A program made the translations under genes and the position numbers. The notes under the pieces were generated by a model. It was not told where the DNA came from. It saw only the letters and a list, made by a program, of their open reading frames with translations, and made no database searches. 64,000 bases of DNA from JBHJHP01 sp042219855 (GTDB lineage: Bacteria; Bacteroidota; Bacteroidia; Bacteroidales; UBA5342). This document shows, piece after piece, positions 50,767 through 59,655 of the stretch (within the stretch, counting starts at the first letter, position 1; each line of letters starts with the position of its first letter). The stretch spans positions 62,001 through 126,000 of the forward strand of contig NZ_JBHJHP010000001.1 of NCBI RefSeq assembly GCF_042219855.1, read 5' to 3'.

Positions 50767-52422
50767 ATGCTCAGATCTTTATCCATTCGGAATTTTGCGT
50801 TGATCCAAAACCTGAATATCAGGTTTTATGATGGCATGTCGGTCATAACCGGTGAAACCGGTGCTGGAAAATCCATCATGCTCGGGGCTTTGAATATGAT
50901 TCTTGGTCAACGGGCCGATTTGTCTGCTATCATTAATAAAGAGGAAAAATGTGTGGTGGAGGCACAATTCAGGATTGAAGGTTATAGTCTGGAAGGGTTT
51001 TTCAAAAATAATGACCTGGATTACGATCATCAAACCATCATCAGAAGGGAGATAACGCCCTCAGGAAAATCGAGAGCTTTTATTAATGACACTCCGGTGA
51101 CACTTGATATACTCAGGGTGTTGACCGAATCACTGATTGATATTCATTCGCAACATGAAAACCTGTTATTAAACGATAGCAGCTTTCAGCTTCAGATTGT
51201 GGATGGAATGGCCAGAAATTCTGCTGTCTTAAATGAATATCAAAAAGCCTATCAGCTTTGGTTCAGATTAAAGAAGGAGTTACAGGAACTTCAGGATGCA
51301 GCAGATAAGGCTGCTGCCGATAAGGACTATTTTCAGTTTCAGTTTGATCAGTTGGCTGATGCCGGTTTAACAGACCGGGATGAACAGAACCATCTGGAGG
51401 AAGAACTTGAAGCCTTGACCCATGCTGAAGAGATTAAAATGGCTTTGTCACTGATTTCAGGATCTGTTGATGATGAAAGCGGGGGAGTATTGAACCGGCT
51501 GACTGAAGCAAGAAATGCAGCACACCGGATCAGTCCTTTTCTGTCTCTGGCAGAGGATTTTGACAAACGACTGGAAAGTGTTATTATAGAATTAAAAGAT
51601 ATTGCAGGTGAGGCAGAACTCAGAGCCGGTGATATTGAGTACCTGCCTGAACGAATTAGTGAGATTACAGACAGATTAAACCAGTTGAACGATTTACAGC
51701 ATAAACACAGAGCCGGAAGCATTGAGGAACTCATGCAGCTGAAAGAGGATCTGGAAACAAAGTTATCGGCTATTTCGGGTTATGAAGATGCCATCCTGGA
51801 TAAGGAAAAGGAAGTGAATAAAGCATTCTTCATCCTGGAAAATACCGCTGATCAATTATCAGTGTCCAGAAAAAAAGTACTTCCTCTTCTGGAAAAACAA
51901 TCATCGGAACTGTTGCATGAACTGGGAATGCCGAATGGAGTGTTAAGGGTACAGCACGAAGCTGTTTCTGCTTTTAGTGCATCAGGAAGAGACAGGATCA
52001 CCTTTTTATTTTCGTCCAATAAAAAACATGCACCACAATCTCTTTCCAGAATTGCGTCAGGAGGTGAAAAATCCCGGCTGATGCTGGCTTTAAAAAGTCT
52101 GTTATCTTCAAGTAAGGCGCTTCCAACAATTGTTTTTGATGAAATTGACACCGGAATTTCCGGTCTAATAGCTGCTAAAATGGGTAAAATAATGGAAAGA
52201 ATGGGTGAGACAATGCAGGTTGTAACCATAACCCATTTACCTCAGATTGCAGCCTGTGGATCACACCATTATAAGGTGTTCAAACTGGATGGTGAAAAGC
52301 CATCTTCGAATGTGGTTGAATTGCAGCAGGATGAACGGTTACATGAAATTGCAACGTTGCTGAGTTCAGAAAATGTGACTGAAACCGCCTTGAACAATGC
52401 CCGTGAACTGATGGGAAACTAG
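50767..52422 (+). CDS. recN: DNA repair protein RecN
   Basis: A 551-residue SMC-like repair ATPase. The N-terminal Walker A is ITGETGAGKSIMLGAL after LRSLSIRNFALIQNL; two coiled-coil arms fill about 170-370, and the C-terminal half has the signature RIASGGEKSRLMLAL, Walker B PTIVFDEIDTGISG, and VVTITHLPQIAA. It is 10 bases after porD and converges on the CDF gene with a 1-base gap. Confidence 0.96.
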   Translation: MLRSLSIRNFALIQNLNIRFYDGMSVITGETGAGKSIMLGALNMILGQRADLSAIINKEEKCVVEAQFRIEGYSLEGFFKNNDLDYDHQTIIRREITPSGKSRAFINDTPVTLDILRVLTESLIDIHSQHENLLLNDSSFQLQIVDGMARNSAVLNEYQKAYQLWFRLKKELQELQDAADKAAADKDYFQFQFDQLADAGLTDRDEQNHLEEELEALTHAEEIKMALSLISGSVDDESGGVLNRLTEARNAAHRISPFLSLAEDFDKRLESVIIELKDIAGEAELRAGDIEYLPERISEITDRLNQLNDLQHKHRAGSIEELMQLKEDLETKLSAISGYEDAILDKEKEVNKAFFILENTADQLSVSRKKVLPLLEKQSSELLHELGMPNGVLRVQHEAVSAFSASGRDRITFLFSSNKKHAPQSLSRIASGGEKSRLMLALKSLLSSSKALPTIVFDEIDTGISGLIAAKMGKIMERMGETMQVVTITHLPQIAACGSHHYKVFKLDGEKPSSNVVELQQDERLHEIATLLSSENVTETALNNARELMGN

Positions 52423-52423
52423 T

Positions 52424-53281
52424 TTATTCTTTGCACGGTTCCGGATGTATGGTGGCTTCCATGTTCATTTCTTTCCTTACGTCTTTCTCTATTTTTAATG
52501 TTATCTCATGGGCCTGATCCAGTGTCATCTCCGGATTCATTCGAATATGAAAGGTAATTTCGGAATGCCTTCCATATTTGTGAATATGAATGTGGTGAAC
52601 GGTATCGCTCTCAATGTATCTGTCGCAAATGGATTTTAGTATTTTTAAAGTCCTGTTATCCGGTTCATCTCCCAAAATCCGGTTAGCACTGTCATTTATA
52701 ATTTCAATGGCAGCATATAAAATGAGCAAAGCTACTGCAATACTTAACACTGCATCGGCCCACCAGAAATGTTTGCCTAAAAATATACCGGCTAAAACCA
52801 CAAGTGAAGAGAAAGCATCGCTACGGTGATGCCAACCGTCTGCTTTTACACTTCTGGATTCCGTTTTTTTAAAGATCCGGAAGGCGTATTGAGCCATTCC
52901 CTCCTTCGAAATTATTGAAACAATAGTTACAATAATAGCTACAATGCCAAAATTTGCAGCCTCTCTGTTTTTAAAGCGCGATATACCTTCCATAAAGAAC
53001 TCCCATGCTACTGCTGCAAGCAGGGCTCCAATGAGCAAGGCGATGACGAGTTCGGCTCTTCCGTGGCCAAAAGGATGCTCTTTGTCGGCTGGTTTTTCAG
53101 ATAGTTTAGCTCCGAATAAGACCAGAATAGAACTGAAGGAATCAGATAGGGTATGCCATGCATCAGCAATTAGTGCCGCTGATGAAGATACAATACCTGC
53201 CCAGAATTTTATACCGAACAGAATAATATTACCAAATACGGATACCCAGCCTTCGCGCTGGTTAAGCTTTTCAGGGGTCAT
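52424..53281 (-). CDS. Cation diffusion facilitator (CDF) metal exporter
   Basis: A 285-residue, six-TM CDF exporter for divalent metals. TM2 and TM5 hold metal motifs DAWHTLSDSFS and DGWHHRSDAFSS (HxxxD), and the C-terminal cytoplasmic domain has the HIHKYGRHSEITFHIRM metal-sensing part. With H in the TM sites it is likely a zinc, iron or manganese exporter. It ends the minus-strand run, 10 bases after mntP, so metal export may be coregulated. Confidence 0.9.
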   Translation of the reverse strand: MTPEKLNQREGWVSVFGNIILFGIKFWAGIVSSSAALIADAWHTLSDSFSSILVLFGAKLSEKPADKEHPFGHGRAELVIALLIGALLAAVAWEFFMEGISRFKNREAANFGIVAIIVTIVSIISKEGMAQYAFRIFKKTESRSVKADGWHHRSDAFSSLVVLAGIFLGKHFWWADAVLSIAVALLILYAAIEIINDSANRILGDEPDNRTLKILKSICDRYIESDTVHHIHIHKYGRHSEITFHIRMNPEMTLDQAHEITLKIEKDVRKEMNMEATIHPEPCKE

Positions 53282-53291
53282 ATTTATTTAT

Positions 53292-53855
53292 TTACAACAG
53301 AACTGTATGTTCCAGTAAAATCTTTAAACCAATGCCTATGAGGATGATTCCTCCAATAATTTCAAAAGGCAATTTACGGCTTTTGGAAAATCTGGCACCC
53401 ATAAATATACCAATTAATGACATAAAAAAGGTGGTAACTGCTATTATTGTAGATGCATTAATGGGGGCAGAATTGAGTAAGATGGCAAAACTTACTCCAA
53501 TAGCAAGTGCATCAATGCTTGTTGCAATGGATAATCCTATGATTACGTTTAATTTTGAGGGACAGAAGTTTCGCTTAGCTTCGTGCTTGCTTCCTTCATA
53601 AATCATTTTAAGTCCCAGAAAAAACAGCAACCCAAAAGCAATCCAGTGATCCAGCGATTCAATATGTTCTTTAAAGCTTAAGCCGAGATAGTATCCAATC
53701 ATGGTCATTCCGCCCTGGAATAGGCCCATAAAGAAAGCAGTGAGCAAAAAATCCCTGAGAATAACTTTACGATGAATTACGCCACAGGACACAGATACAG
53801 TAAAACTATCCATGGAAAGTCCCAACGCAATGATTATGAGTGTGACGAGGTTCAT
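53292..53855 (-). CDS. mntP: Manganese efflux pump MntP
   Basis: A 187-residue six-TM protein starting at ATG 53855. It has two MntP repeats with the acidic metal motifs ALGLSMDSFTVSVSCG and GLSIATSIDALAIGVSFAIL, which export Mn(II). The usual yybP-ykoY riboswitch is not possible here, since only about 50 bases separate it from the YitT stop. It precedes the CDF exporter. Confidence 0.93.
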   Translation of the reverse strand: MNLVTLIIIALGLSMDSFTVSVSCGVIHRKVILRDFLLTAFFMGLFQGGMTMIGYYLGLSFKEHIESLDHWIAFGLLFFLGLKMIYEGSKHEAKRNFCPSKLNVIIGLSIATSIDALAIGVSFAILLNSAPINASTIIAVTTFFMSLIGIFMGARFSKSRKLPFEIIGGIILIGIGLKILLEHTVLL

Positions 53856-53905
53856 TTTTGCAATTAAAATGCAAAAATAAACCATAGTCCGTAATTTCAA
53901 AAAAA

Positions 53906-54763
53906 TCAGGCCTTAATTGATTCGAAACCTTCACCAAAGACGCCCATTACTGATCCCTGACTGATGAATGCCGTCGGATCAATCTCTTTTACAATCCTGA
54001 ATACTTCAAGGGCTTCGGGTTTGCGTACCACAACCATCACTATTTTACGTTCTTCTTTGGAATACCATCCGGTGCCTTCAATTAGCGTAACGCCGCGGTT
54101 CATATCGGTATTGATCCGGTCGGCTATCAATTCGTATTTTTTTGAAAAAATCATAAACTGAACGGACTGCTTAACACCGCTGATCACCAGGTCGATAGTG
54201 TACGATGCAATGGCCATTGCAGTCAGACCATAAACAATTGTTTCAATCTTTTTAAATACAAAGTAGGATGAACCGATAATGATAACATCACAAAACAGAA
54301 TAACTTTACCAGGACTTGTGTGTCTGTATTTATTATAGATTGATGCGATGATGTCGGTTCCTCCGGTACTGCCACCTCCCGAGAATACCATTCCGGTTCC
54401 TACACCCGAAAGAATACCTCCAATTACACAGGCCATAAATGGTTCCTGCACTGCCGGTTCATGAATATAATGCTGAAACAATGCAAGAAAGCCGGTTAAG
54501 ACGGCAACACCATAAATGGTTTTTAAACCGTAGCCCGGTCCCAGTATTTTAAAAGCCAGAATAAGTAATAATACATTAACCAAAAGGTATGTCAGAGCAA
54601 CAGGAATTCCTGTGGAAAAATAAATAATTGTTCCAACACCAGCAATTCCACCACCGGTGATATCAGATGGAATAAGAAAAGCCGTCCATCCTATTGAGAA
54701 TATAAAAAGACCAAAAGTGATGGATATATATGGCCATAATCTGGTTTGCATTAAACGACTCAT
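53906..54763 (-). CDS. YitT family membrane protein (DUF161/DUF2179)
   Basis: A 285-residue protein with five to six TM helices (YitT_membrane) including GGGIAGVGTIIYFSTGIP and FSGGGSTGGTDIIA, and a C-terminal cytoplasmic DUF2179 domain with GVTLIEGTGWYSKEERKIVMVVV. Its role is unknown; Gly-rich loops suggest a channel or permease. It is placed between DUF3859 and mntP in the minus-strand run. Confidence 0.9.
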   Translation of the reverse strand: MSRLMQTRLWPYISITFGLFIFSIGWTAFLIPSDITGGGIAGVGTIIYFSTGIPVALTYLLVNVLLLILAFKILGPGYGLKTIYGVAVLTGFLALFQHYIHEPAVQEPFMACVIGGILSGVGTGMVFSGGGSTGGTDIIASIYNKYRHTSPGKVILFCDVIIIGSSYFVFKKIETIVYGLTAMAIASYTIDLVISGVKQSVQFMIFSKKYELIADRINTDMNRGVTLIEGTGWYSKEERKIVMVVVRKPEALEVFRIVKEIDPTAFISQGSVMGVFGEGFESIKA

Positions 54764-54876
54764 AGCTTCAAAAAATTTTTTGCAAAAGTATAACTACGAA
54801 TCAGAGAAAATACATGAGTTTAATCAGGTTTTTTACAGAATTTTCGGGATGATTACGGGTGTTAATTATCTGTATT

Positions 54877-55278
54877 TCAGTGCTGTAAAATCAGTGGTTC
54901 TATGAATAGTGTTTTTTTTGCTACAACTTTGCCCTCGTAGTAAGTGCTCAGGGTCCATTTCCCGATTTTGTCACTAACCGGTTCCCATATTGTATCACCA
55001 AGAAAAAACTCCCAGTCGTTGCCATTTACATAATGTTCTCCGGTAAATGGTGGCCTTGTTTTACCCTTGTCATCTTTAAAGGGCGGATGTTCAATTTTAA
55101 ATTCAAGTCGAATGCCCTTACCCCGTTTTATTTTGAGCAGGTAACCGAATTCAATATCAATTTCTGCAGGAATACGATCAGTTATTTTGATAATCTTTGG
55201 TATGTCTTTCGAATCCCGGTCCCATTTAGAATAAATGCCGTATGTATATATTTCAAAAGAAGGCTTTTGCTTCGGCAT
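54877..55278 (-). CDS. DUF3859 domain protein
   Basis: A 133-residue soluble protein without a signal peptide. Features that match DUF3859 are EIYTYGIYSKWDRD, the GKGIRLEFKIEHPP strand, and DWEFFLGDTIWEPVSDKIGKW (WE-x-x-G-x-W). No function is known for the family. It starts 8 bases after the barrel gene and is in the same transcript direction. Confidence 0.75.
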   Translation of the reverse strand: MPKQKPSFEIYTYGIYSKWDRDSKDIPKIIKITDRIPAEIDIEFGYLLKIKRGKGIRLEFKIEHPPFKDDKGKTRPPFTGEHYVNGNDWEFFLGDTIWEPVSDKIGKWTLSTYYEGKVVAKKTLFIEPLILQH

Positions 55279-55286
55279 GTCAGGAA

Positions 55287-55925
55287 TCAGTTTTTGAGAT
55301 CGATGCTGTACATTAGCGTCAATTCAAGTGTTTTGTTAAACTGGCTTCCTGGATTAATCCATGGGTTGGTACCAACGGCATCAGTGAGATCAGCAATTGG
55401 GAAAATATCGTTTGTAAATCTCAGGTTTACAGCAAACTTCTCGTTTATATGATAGCCAACACCAAGTAAAAAACAAAGTTCTCCGTAATAAAATTCATCC
55501 GATTGTATAGGATAGTTTTCTTCATTCAGCTTAACTCCGCCTTCAAGGAAACTGTAATGAAAAAGATAGCCCAGTCCAAATCCACCTTCAAGAAACCAGT
55601 TTGTCTGAAGGTTATACTGGAGCAAAACAGGAAGCTGTAGGTAATTGAGGCGGGTGGTTTCACTGATTATACCTTCTTCAGGAACAGGAAGCTTGGCCTT
55701 TCCTTTTTGTATGTATCGTAGTTCCCCATGTATGTCTATGTCGTCGGTTATGGGATAGGCTACCCAGCCACCAAATGTTATGCCTGCTTTATTATAGCCA
55801 CCGAGAAAATCGCCGTCAATCTGACTGGCCAGCACACCACCGATTAAACCACCTTCGAACTTCTGAGCCTGGATTGATGTGGTAATGACAACGGAAAATA
55901 TGGCAATGAGAATTAATTTATACAT
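55287..55925 (-). CDS. Outer-membrane beta-barrel protein (PorT-like)
   Basis: A 212-residue protein with signal peptide ending TSIQAQKFEG, strand GGLIGGVLASQIDGDFLGGYNKAG typical of the OMP_b-brl_2 family, and a C-terminal strand TLMYSIDLKN. It overlaps the sirtuin stop by 8 bases, so translation is coupled to a cytoplasmic protein, an odd pairing. Function unknown. Confidence 0.8.
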   Translation of the reverse strand: MYKLILIAIFSVVITTSIQAQKFEGGLIGGVLASQIDGDFLGGYNKAGITFGGWVAYPITDDIDIHGELRYIQKGKAKLPVPEEGIISETTRLNYLQLPVLLQYNLQTNWFLEGGFGLGYLFHYSFLEGGVKLNEENYPIQSDEFYYGELCFLLGVGYHINEKFAVNLRFTNDIFPIADLTDAVGTNPWINPGSQFNKTLELTLMYSIDLKN

Positions 55926-56607
55926 GTTGCATCAGTTTTTGTTTTAAAATGTCAATACCGGCGGCTGCCTTACTTTTAATAACCTCAGTTTTATAGAGCA
56001 ATCCTGCCGGATCCGGATCCATTAAAAACAGCGGTATATCTTTGGGTGCATAATGGATAAGGCCTGCTGCCGGATACACATTCATTGAGGTGCCTATAAC
56101 AACGAATATATCTGCTTTTTCACAAATGGGGATGGCATCTTCTATCGCAGGAACCGCTTCACCAAAAAACACAATGTGGGGGCGAAGTTGAAAACCCTTT
56201 TCACATGAATCGCCCATATGCGTCTCATAATTAGCCGGATTAAGATCGTATATCAAAGATTCATCACCGGTGGAACGCACTTTCATCAGCTCTCCGTGAA
56301 GATGAAGTACATCTTTTGATCCCGCCATTTCATGCAAATTATCTACATTCTGCGTTATTATATGAACATTGAAAAAACGTTGAAGATCAGCCAGACCATA
56401 ATGGGCATTATTGGGTTTTGCGTCAAGCAGCTGCTTTCTTCGCATGTTATAAAAGTCCAGTACAAGTTCAGGATTGCGGTCCCAGCCCTGAGGACTGCAA
56501 ACTTCCATTACATCGTATTGCTCCCAGAGTCCTCCCATATCCCGAAAGGTTCTTAATCCGCTTTCGGCACTTATACCTGCTCCTGTGAGAACAACGAGAT
56601 TTTTCAT
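55918..56607 (-). CDS. cobB: NAD-dependent protein deacylase (sirtuin, CobB-like)
   Basis: A 229-residue sirtuin. NAD motifs are LTGAGISAESGLRTFRD and TQNVDNLHE, and the catalytic His in LHLHGEL is present. FYNMRRKQL supplies the Tyr-x-x-Arg pair that in SIRT5/CobB binds succinyl or malonyl lysine, so desuccinylase activity is likely. The usual zinc CxxC pairs between the His and HIVFFGE are absent, leaving only one Cys there. It is the first of the coupled pair with the barrel gene. Confidence 0.92.
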   Translation of the reverse strand: MKNLVVLTGAGISAESGLRTFRDMGGLWEQYDVMEVCSPQGWDRNPELVLDFYNMRRKQLLDAKPNNAHYGLADLQRFFNVHIITQNVDNLHEMAGSKDVLHLHGELMKVRSTGDESLIYDLNPANYETHMGDSCEKGFQLRPHIVFFGEAVPAIEDAIPICEKADIFVVIGTSMNVYPAAGLIHYAPKDIPLFLMDPDPAGLLYKTEVIKSKAAAGIDILKQKLMQHV

Positions 56608-56638
56608 TAGTCTTCAGTTCTGATATAATATTCTTTTT

Positions 56639-57766
56639 TTAACCAAAAAATTCCTGTACACTTTCTGTTATATATAACAACTGATCGTCCGAAAGTTCAG
56701 TATGCATCGGAAGGGAAATAACTTCTTTGCACAATTTTTCACTCACCGGAAATGCGCCTTCATTGTATCGGGGATCTATATAAGCCTTTTGCAGGTGTAG
56801 GGGAACCGGGTAGTAAACCATGGCAGGAATCCCTTTATCATTCAGAAAATCCTTTAATGCATCCCGTTTGCCGTTCTTAACACACAAGGTATACTGGTGA
56901 AATACATGGGTGGATACAGGTGAACGGTGTGGAGTCTGAAGCTCTTCGATTGCATTAAAGGCATTATCGTAATAGGTTGCAGCTGCATTTCGGCGTGATC
57001 CGAAATCATCAAGTTGTTTTAATTTCACATCCAGAATTGATGCCTGAATACCGTCCAGACGACTATTCACTCCAACCATGTCGTGATAATAACGAACCAT
57101 CATGCCATGGTTTGAGATTGCTCTGATTTTAGCAGCTAACTCATCGTTGTTTGTAAACATTGCACCACCATCGCCATAACAACCCAGGTTTTTTGAAGGG
57201 AAAAAAGACGTGCAACCAATATCACCTAATGTACCTGACTGACATACTGAACCATCCTTTCCCAAATAATTTGATCCTATAGACTGACAAGCATCTTCAA
57301 CAACATACAGATTGTTCAGTTTTGCCAGTTCCAGGATGGCATCCAGATCAGCATTCTGTCCAAACAGATGAACCGGTATGATTGCTCTTGTTTTTGGAGT
57401 AATAGCAGCTTTTACGGCCTCTGCAGAAATATTATAGGTGTCAGGTTCAACATCGACCAAAACGGGGGTTAGACCAAGCAATGCGATGATTTCTGCTGAA
57501 GCAATAAACGTAAATGTTGGTGCAATCACTTCATCACCGGGTTTGAGATCAAGAGCCATTAGAGCTATTTGCAAAGCATCCGTTCCGTTTCCGCAAGCTA
57601 TCACATGTTTTACGCCTAAAAATCCGGCCAGATTATCTTCAAACTGTTTAACTGCCGGTCCTTTTACAAAAGCTGTGGAGTCGATAACGTTTTGAATAGC
57701 GGCATCAATTTCATCCTTCATGCGCAAATATTGTGACCTCAGGTCAACCATCTCAATTTTATTCAT
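56639..57766 (-). CDS. DegT/DnrJ/EryC1 family sugar aminotransferase
   Basis: A 375-residue PLP enzyme that aminates keto-sugar nucleotides. Conserved are ACGNGTDALQIALMAL, PTFTFIASAEIIALLG, IIPVHLFGQNAD, VEDACQSIG, the PLP Lys in SFFPSKNLGCYGDGG, and HGMMVRYYHDMVGVNSRLDG. Such genes normally sit in O-antigen or capsule clusters; here only a glycosyltransferase is near, with an ECF sigma factor between. Substrate unknown. Confidence 0.9.
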   Translation of the reverse strand: MNKIEMVDLRSQYLRMKDEIDAAIQNVIDSTAFVKGPAVKQFEDNLAGFLGVKHVIACGNGTDALQIALMALDLKPGDEVIAPTFTFIASAEIIALLGLTPVLVDVEPDTYNISAEAVKAAITPKTRAIIPVHLFGQNADLDAILELAKLNNLYVVEDACQSIGSNYLGKDGSVCQSGTLGDIGCTSFFPSKNLGCYGDGGAMFTNNDELAAKIRAISNHGMMVRYYHDMVGVNSRLDGIQASILDVKLKQLDDFGSRRNAAATYYDNAFNAIEELQTPHRSPVSTHVFHQYTLCVKNGKRDALKDFLNDKGIPAMVYYPVPLHLQKAYIDPRYNEGAFPVSEKLCKEVISLPMHTELSDDQLLYITESVQEFFG

Positions 57767-57811
57767 TTGTTTTTTTAATTTCTTACAACTTAATACTAAT
57801 CACTTGCTAAC

Positions 57812-58405
57812 TCATTTCTCCCTGTGTTCCCTGTATAATTTTGCCAGGGAATCTTTGGCCCTGTATAACTGACTTTTGACTGTTCCCATCGGCAGATTCA
57901 GTTTTTCAGCAATTTCTTCATACGATAGTTCATTATAATAACGCAAACGTATCAGCTCCTGCCAGAAGGGTTTCAGCTTTTCTATCAGTCTCTCCAGTTT
58001 TTTATACTCCTGCTGACGGATCATATTTTCTTCCGGTCCGGGCTGATCATCCTGTATCACAGATGTGGGTTCAAGGCCATTATCATCATTGTCTTCTATG
58101 GAGGTAATCAGTTTTTTTGATCTTCGCATAAAATCAATGGTGTGATTGGTTGCAATACTGAATAACCAGGTGCTGAAAGCATAGTCTTCGGAATACTGAT
58201 CCAACGATTTAAAAACCTTTCCGAACACTTCTGCTGTAAGATCTTCTGCATCACTGTAGTTGTTCACCATTTTAAGCAAGGTAAAGTAAATGGCATCGTA
58301 ATAGAAATCCATTAACGAAGAGAAGGCCGTACTATCTCCGTTCAGAGCTTTTTTTATGAGTTCCTGATCCCGTTTTTTCTGTTTGCTGTCCCTGTTTATT
58401 TCCAT
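57812..58405 (-). CDS. ECF-type RNA polymerase sigma factor
   Basis: A 197-residue ECF sigma factor. Region 2 is ALNGDSTAFSSLMDFYYDAIY to AEDLTAEVFGKVFKSL with AFSTWLFSIATNHTIDFMRR, and region 4 has LIRLRYYNELSYEEIAEKL followed by LPMGTVKSQLYRAKDSL. No anti-sigma factor follows; the next gene downstream is the DegT aminotransferase 45 bases away. It overlaps the end of the glycosyltransferase gene by 10 bases, so the two are coupled. The targets are unknown. Confidence 0.92.
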   Translation of the reverse strand: MEINRDSKQKKRDQELIKKALNGDSTAFSSLMDFYYDAIYFTLLKMVNNYSDAEDLTAEVFGKVFKSLDQYSEDYAFSTWLFSIATNHTIDFMRRSKKLITSIEDNDDNGLEPTSVIQDDQPGPEENMIRQQEYKKLERLIEKLKPFWQELIRLRYYNELSYEEIAEKLNLPMGTVKSQLYRAKDSLAKLYREHREK

Positions 58406-59541
58406 TTAATTCCTTTAGGATTGCGTAAATTCTTAAAACTCAGCCATGCATTGAATATGGGCATAACTATATCGAACATCCAGAAGGTGAAAATAAGGTG
58501 TGGCTGTTTAAGTTTTTTAGCTGTAAGGTTAATGATGAGGCCCTGAATAAGGAACCGAAAACCGAAAACCGACAGTATTAACCATGGATAGGGAATTAGG
58601 ATCAATGCAAAAATCAAAGCGGTGTAAAAAAGAAAACGGGAGCCAATCTCCATTCCAAGGCGCCATTTATCACCGAACCGGTAATATCTGCCTGTGGTTA
58701 GATGTCGTCGTTTTTGTATGAACCAGTCTTTCCAGTTATTTTTTGCTTTAGTAAGAACATGCGACTCAGGTGAAATTTCAACGGCACAATTCGTTCTGGT
58801 TGCCACTTTGTTTATGAACAGGTCATCATCACCGGACATCAGCTGGATATAGGGTGAAAAACCTTTTTGCTGAAAGAAAAGAGACTTTCTGTAAGACAGA
58901 TTTCTTCCTACGCCCATATAAGGCCGTTTGGCAAGGGCAGAACCGAGATACTGAATTCCTGTAAAAAGATTATCAAATCTTATCATCCTGTTTATGAATC
59001 CCCTGGCTTTCAAAACCGGACTGTATCCAATGACAACATCTATGCCGTCTCTGTAGTTTTGAACCATACGTTTTAACCAGTCTTTGCCTGCCGGTTTACA
59101 GTCTGCATCTGTAAACACAAGAATATCATTTTTTGCTGCCTTAATACCAAGAGACAGTGCCATCTTCTTGCCATGTTTAAAAACCGGATCAAAATGAATA
59201 CGTGTGGTATACAGATTGGAATATTGTTTTTTAAGTTGCTCAAGGACATCCCATGTTTCATCTTCGGAACAGTCATCAACTACCACGACCTGAAAATCAG
59301 GATATTCCTGTTCTAATATCGAAGGTAAATACTCCGGAAGGTTAAACTGTTCATTTTTTGCACTTATGATTACAGAAACAGGAGGTAGGGCATTATTCGT
59401 TGTAGTGGAAGTGACTTTTGAAAACAGAATCCTGCTGTAATACCAAAAATAGTAGAATAACTGAACTAGAAGTGCGGCTGCAAGTACCAGGGCAATTATC
59501 TGGCTTATTACCGGAAGTTGAGTAAAACTCTCAATGATCAT
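58396..59541 (-). CDS. Membrane glycosyltransferase family 2
   Basis: A 381-residue GT2 with one N-terminal TM (about 15-37), a GT-A domain (PVSVIISAKNEQFNLPEYL, then DDCSEDETWDV and FTDADCKPAGKDWL, with DAD and the acceptor-side GDDDLFINK), followed by three C-terminal TM helices from about 300. The QKRRHLTTGRYYR stretch corresponds to the QxxRW-type site. It may make a polymer or add a sugar to a lipid. The start at ATG 59541 removes a short TTG extension. The next gene is the sigma factor. Confidence 0.85.
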   Translation of the reverse strand: MIIESFTQLPVISQIIALVLAAALLVQLFYYFWYYSRILFSKVTSTTTNNALPPVSVIISAKNEQFNLPEYLPSILEQEYPDFQVVVVDDCSEDETWDVLEQLKKQYSNLYTTRIHFDPVFKHGKKMALSLGIKAAKNDILVFTDADCKPAGKDWLKRMVQNYRDGIDVVIGYSPVLKARGFINRMIRFDNLFTGIQYLGSALAKRPYMGVGRNLSYRKSLFFQQKGFSPYIQLMSGDDDLFINKVATRTNCAVEISPESHVLTKAKNNWKDWFIQKRRHLTTGRYYRFGDKWRLGMEIGSRFLFYTALIFALILIPYPWLILSVFGFRFLIQGLIINLTAKKLKQPHLIFTFWMFDIVMPIFNAWLSFKNLRNPKGIKWK

Positions 59542-59655
59542 CAACGTAGATATTTGAACCAAAAATCATAAAAAATATTCAAACCTACAAATCATTTTAT
59601 GGATTTGAATTAGCTTTACGTCTAAAATTGTTTTCAGATAAAAACTACCATTTTA

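Noticed and set aside
53856..53905. yybP-ykoY manganese riboswitch upstream of mntP
   Set aside because: Only about 50 bases lie between the YitT stop and mntP, too short for this riboswitch.
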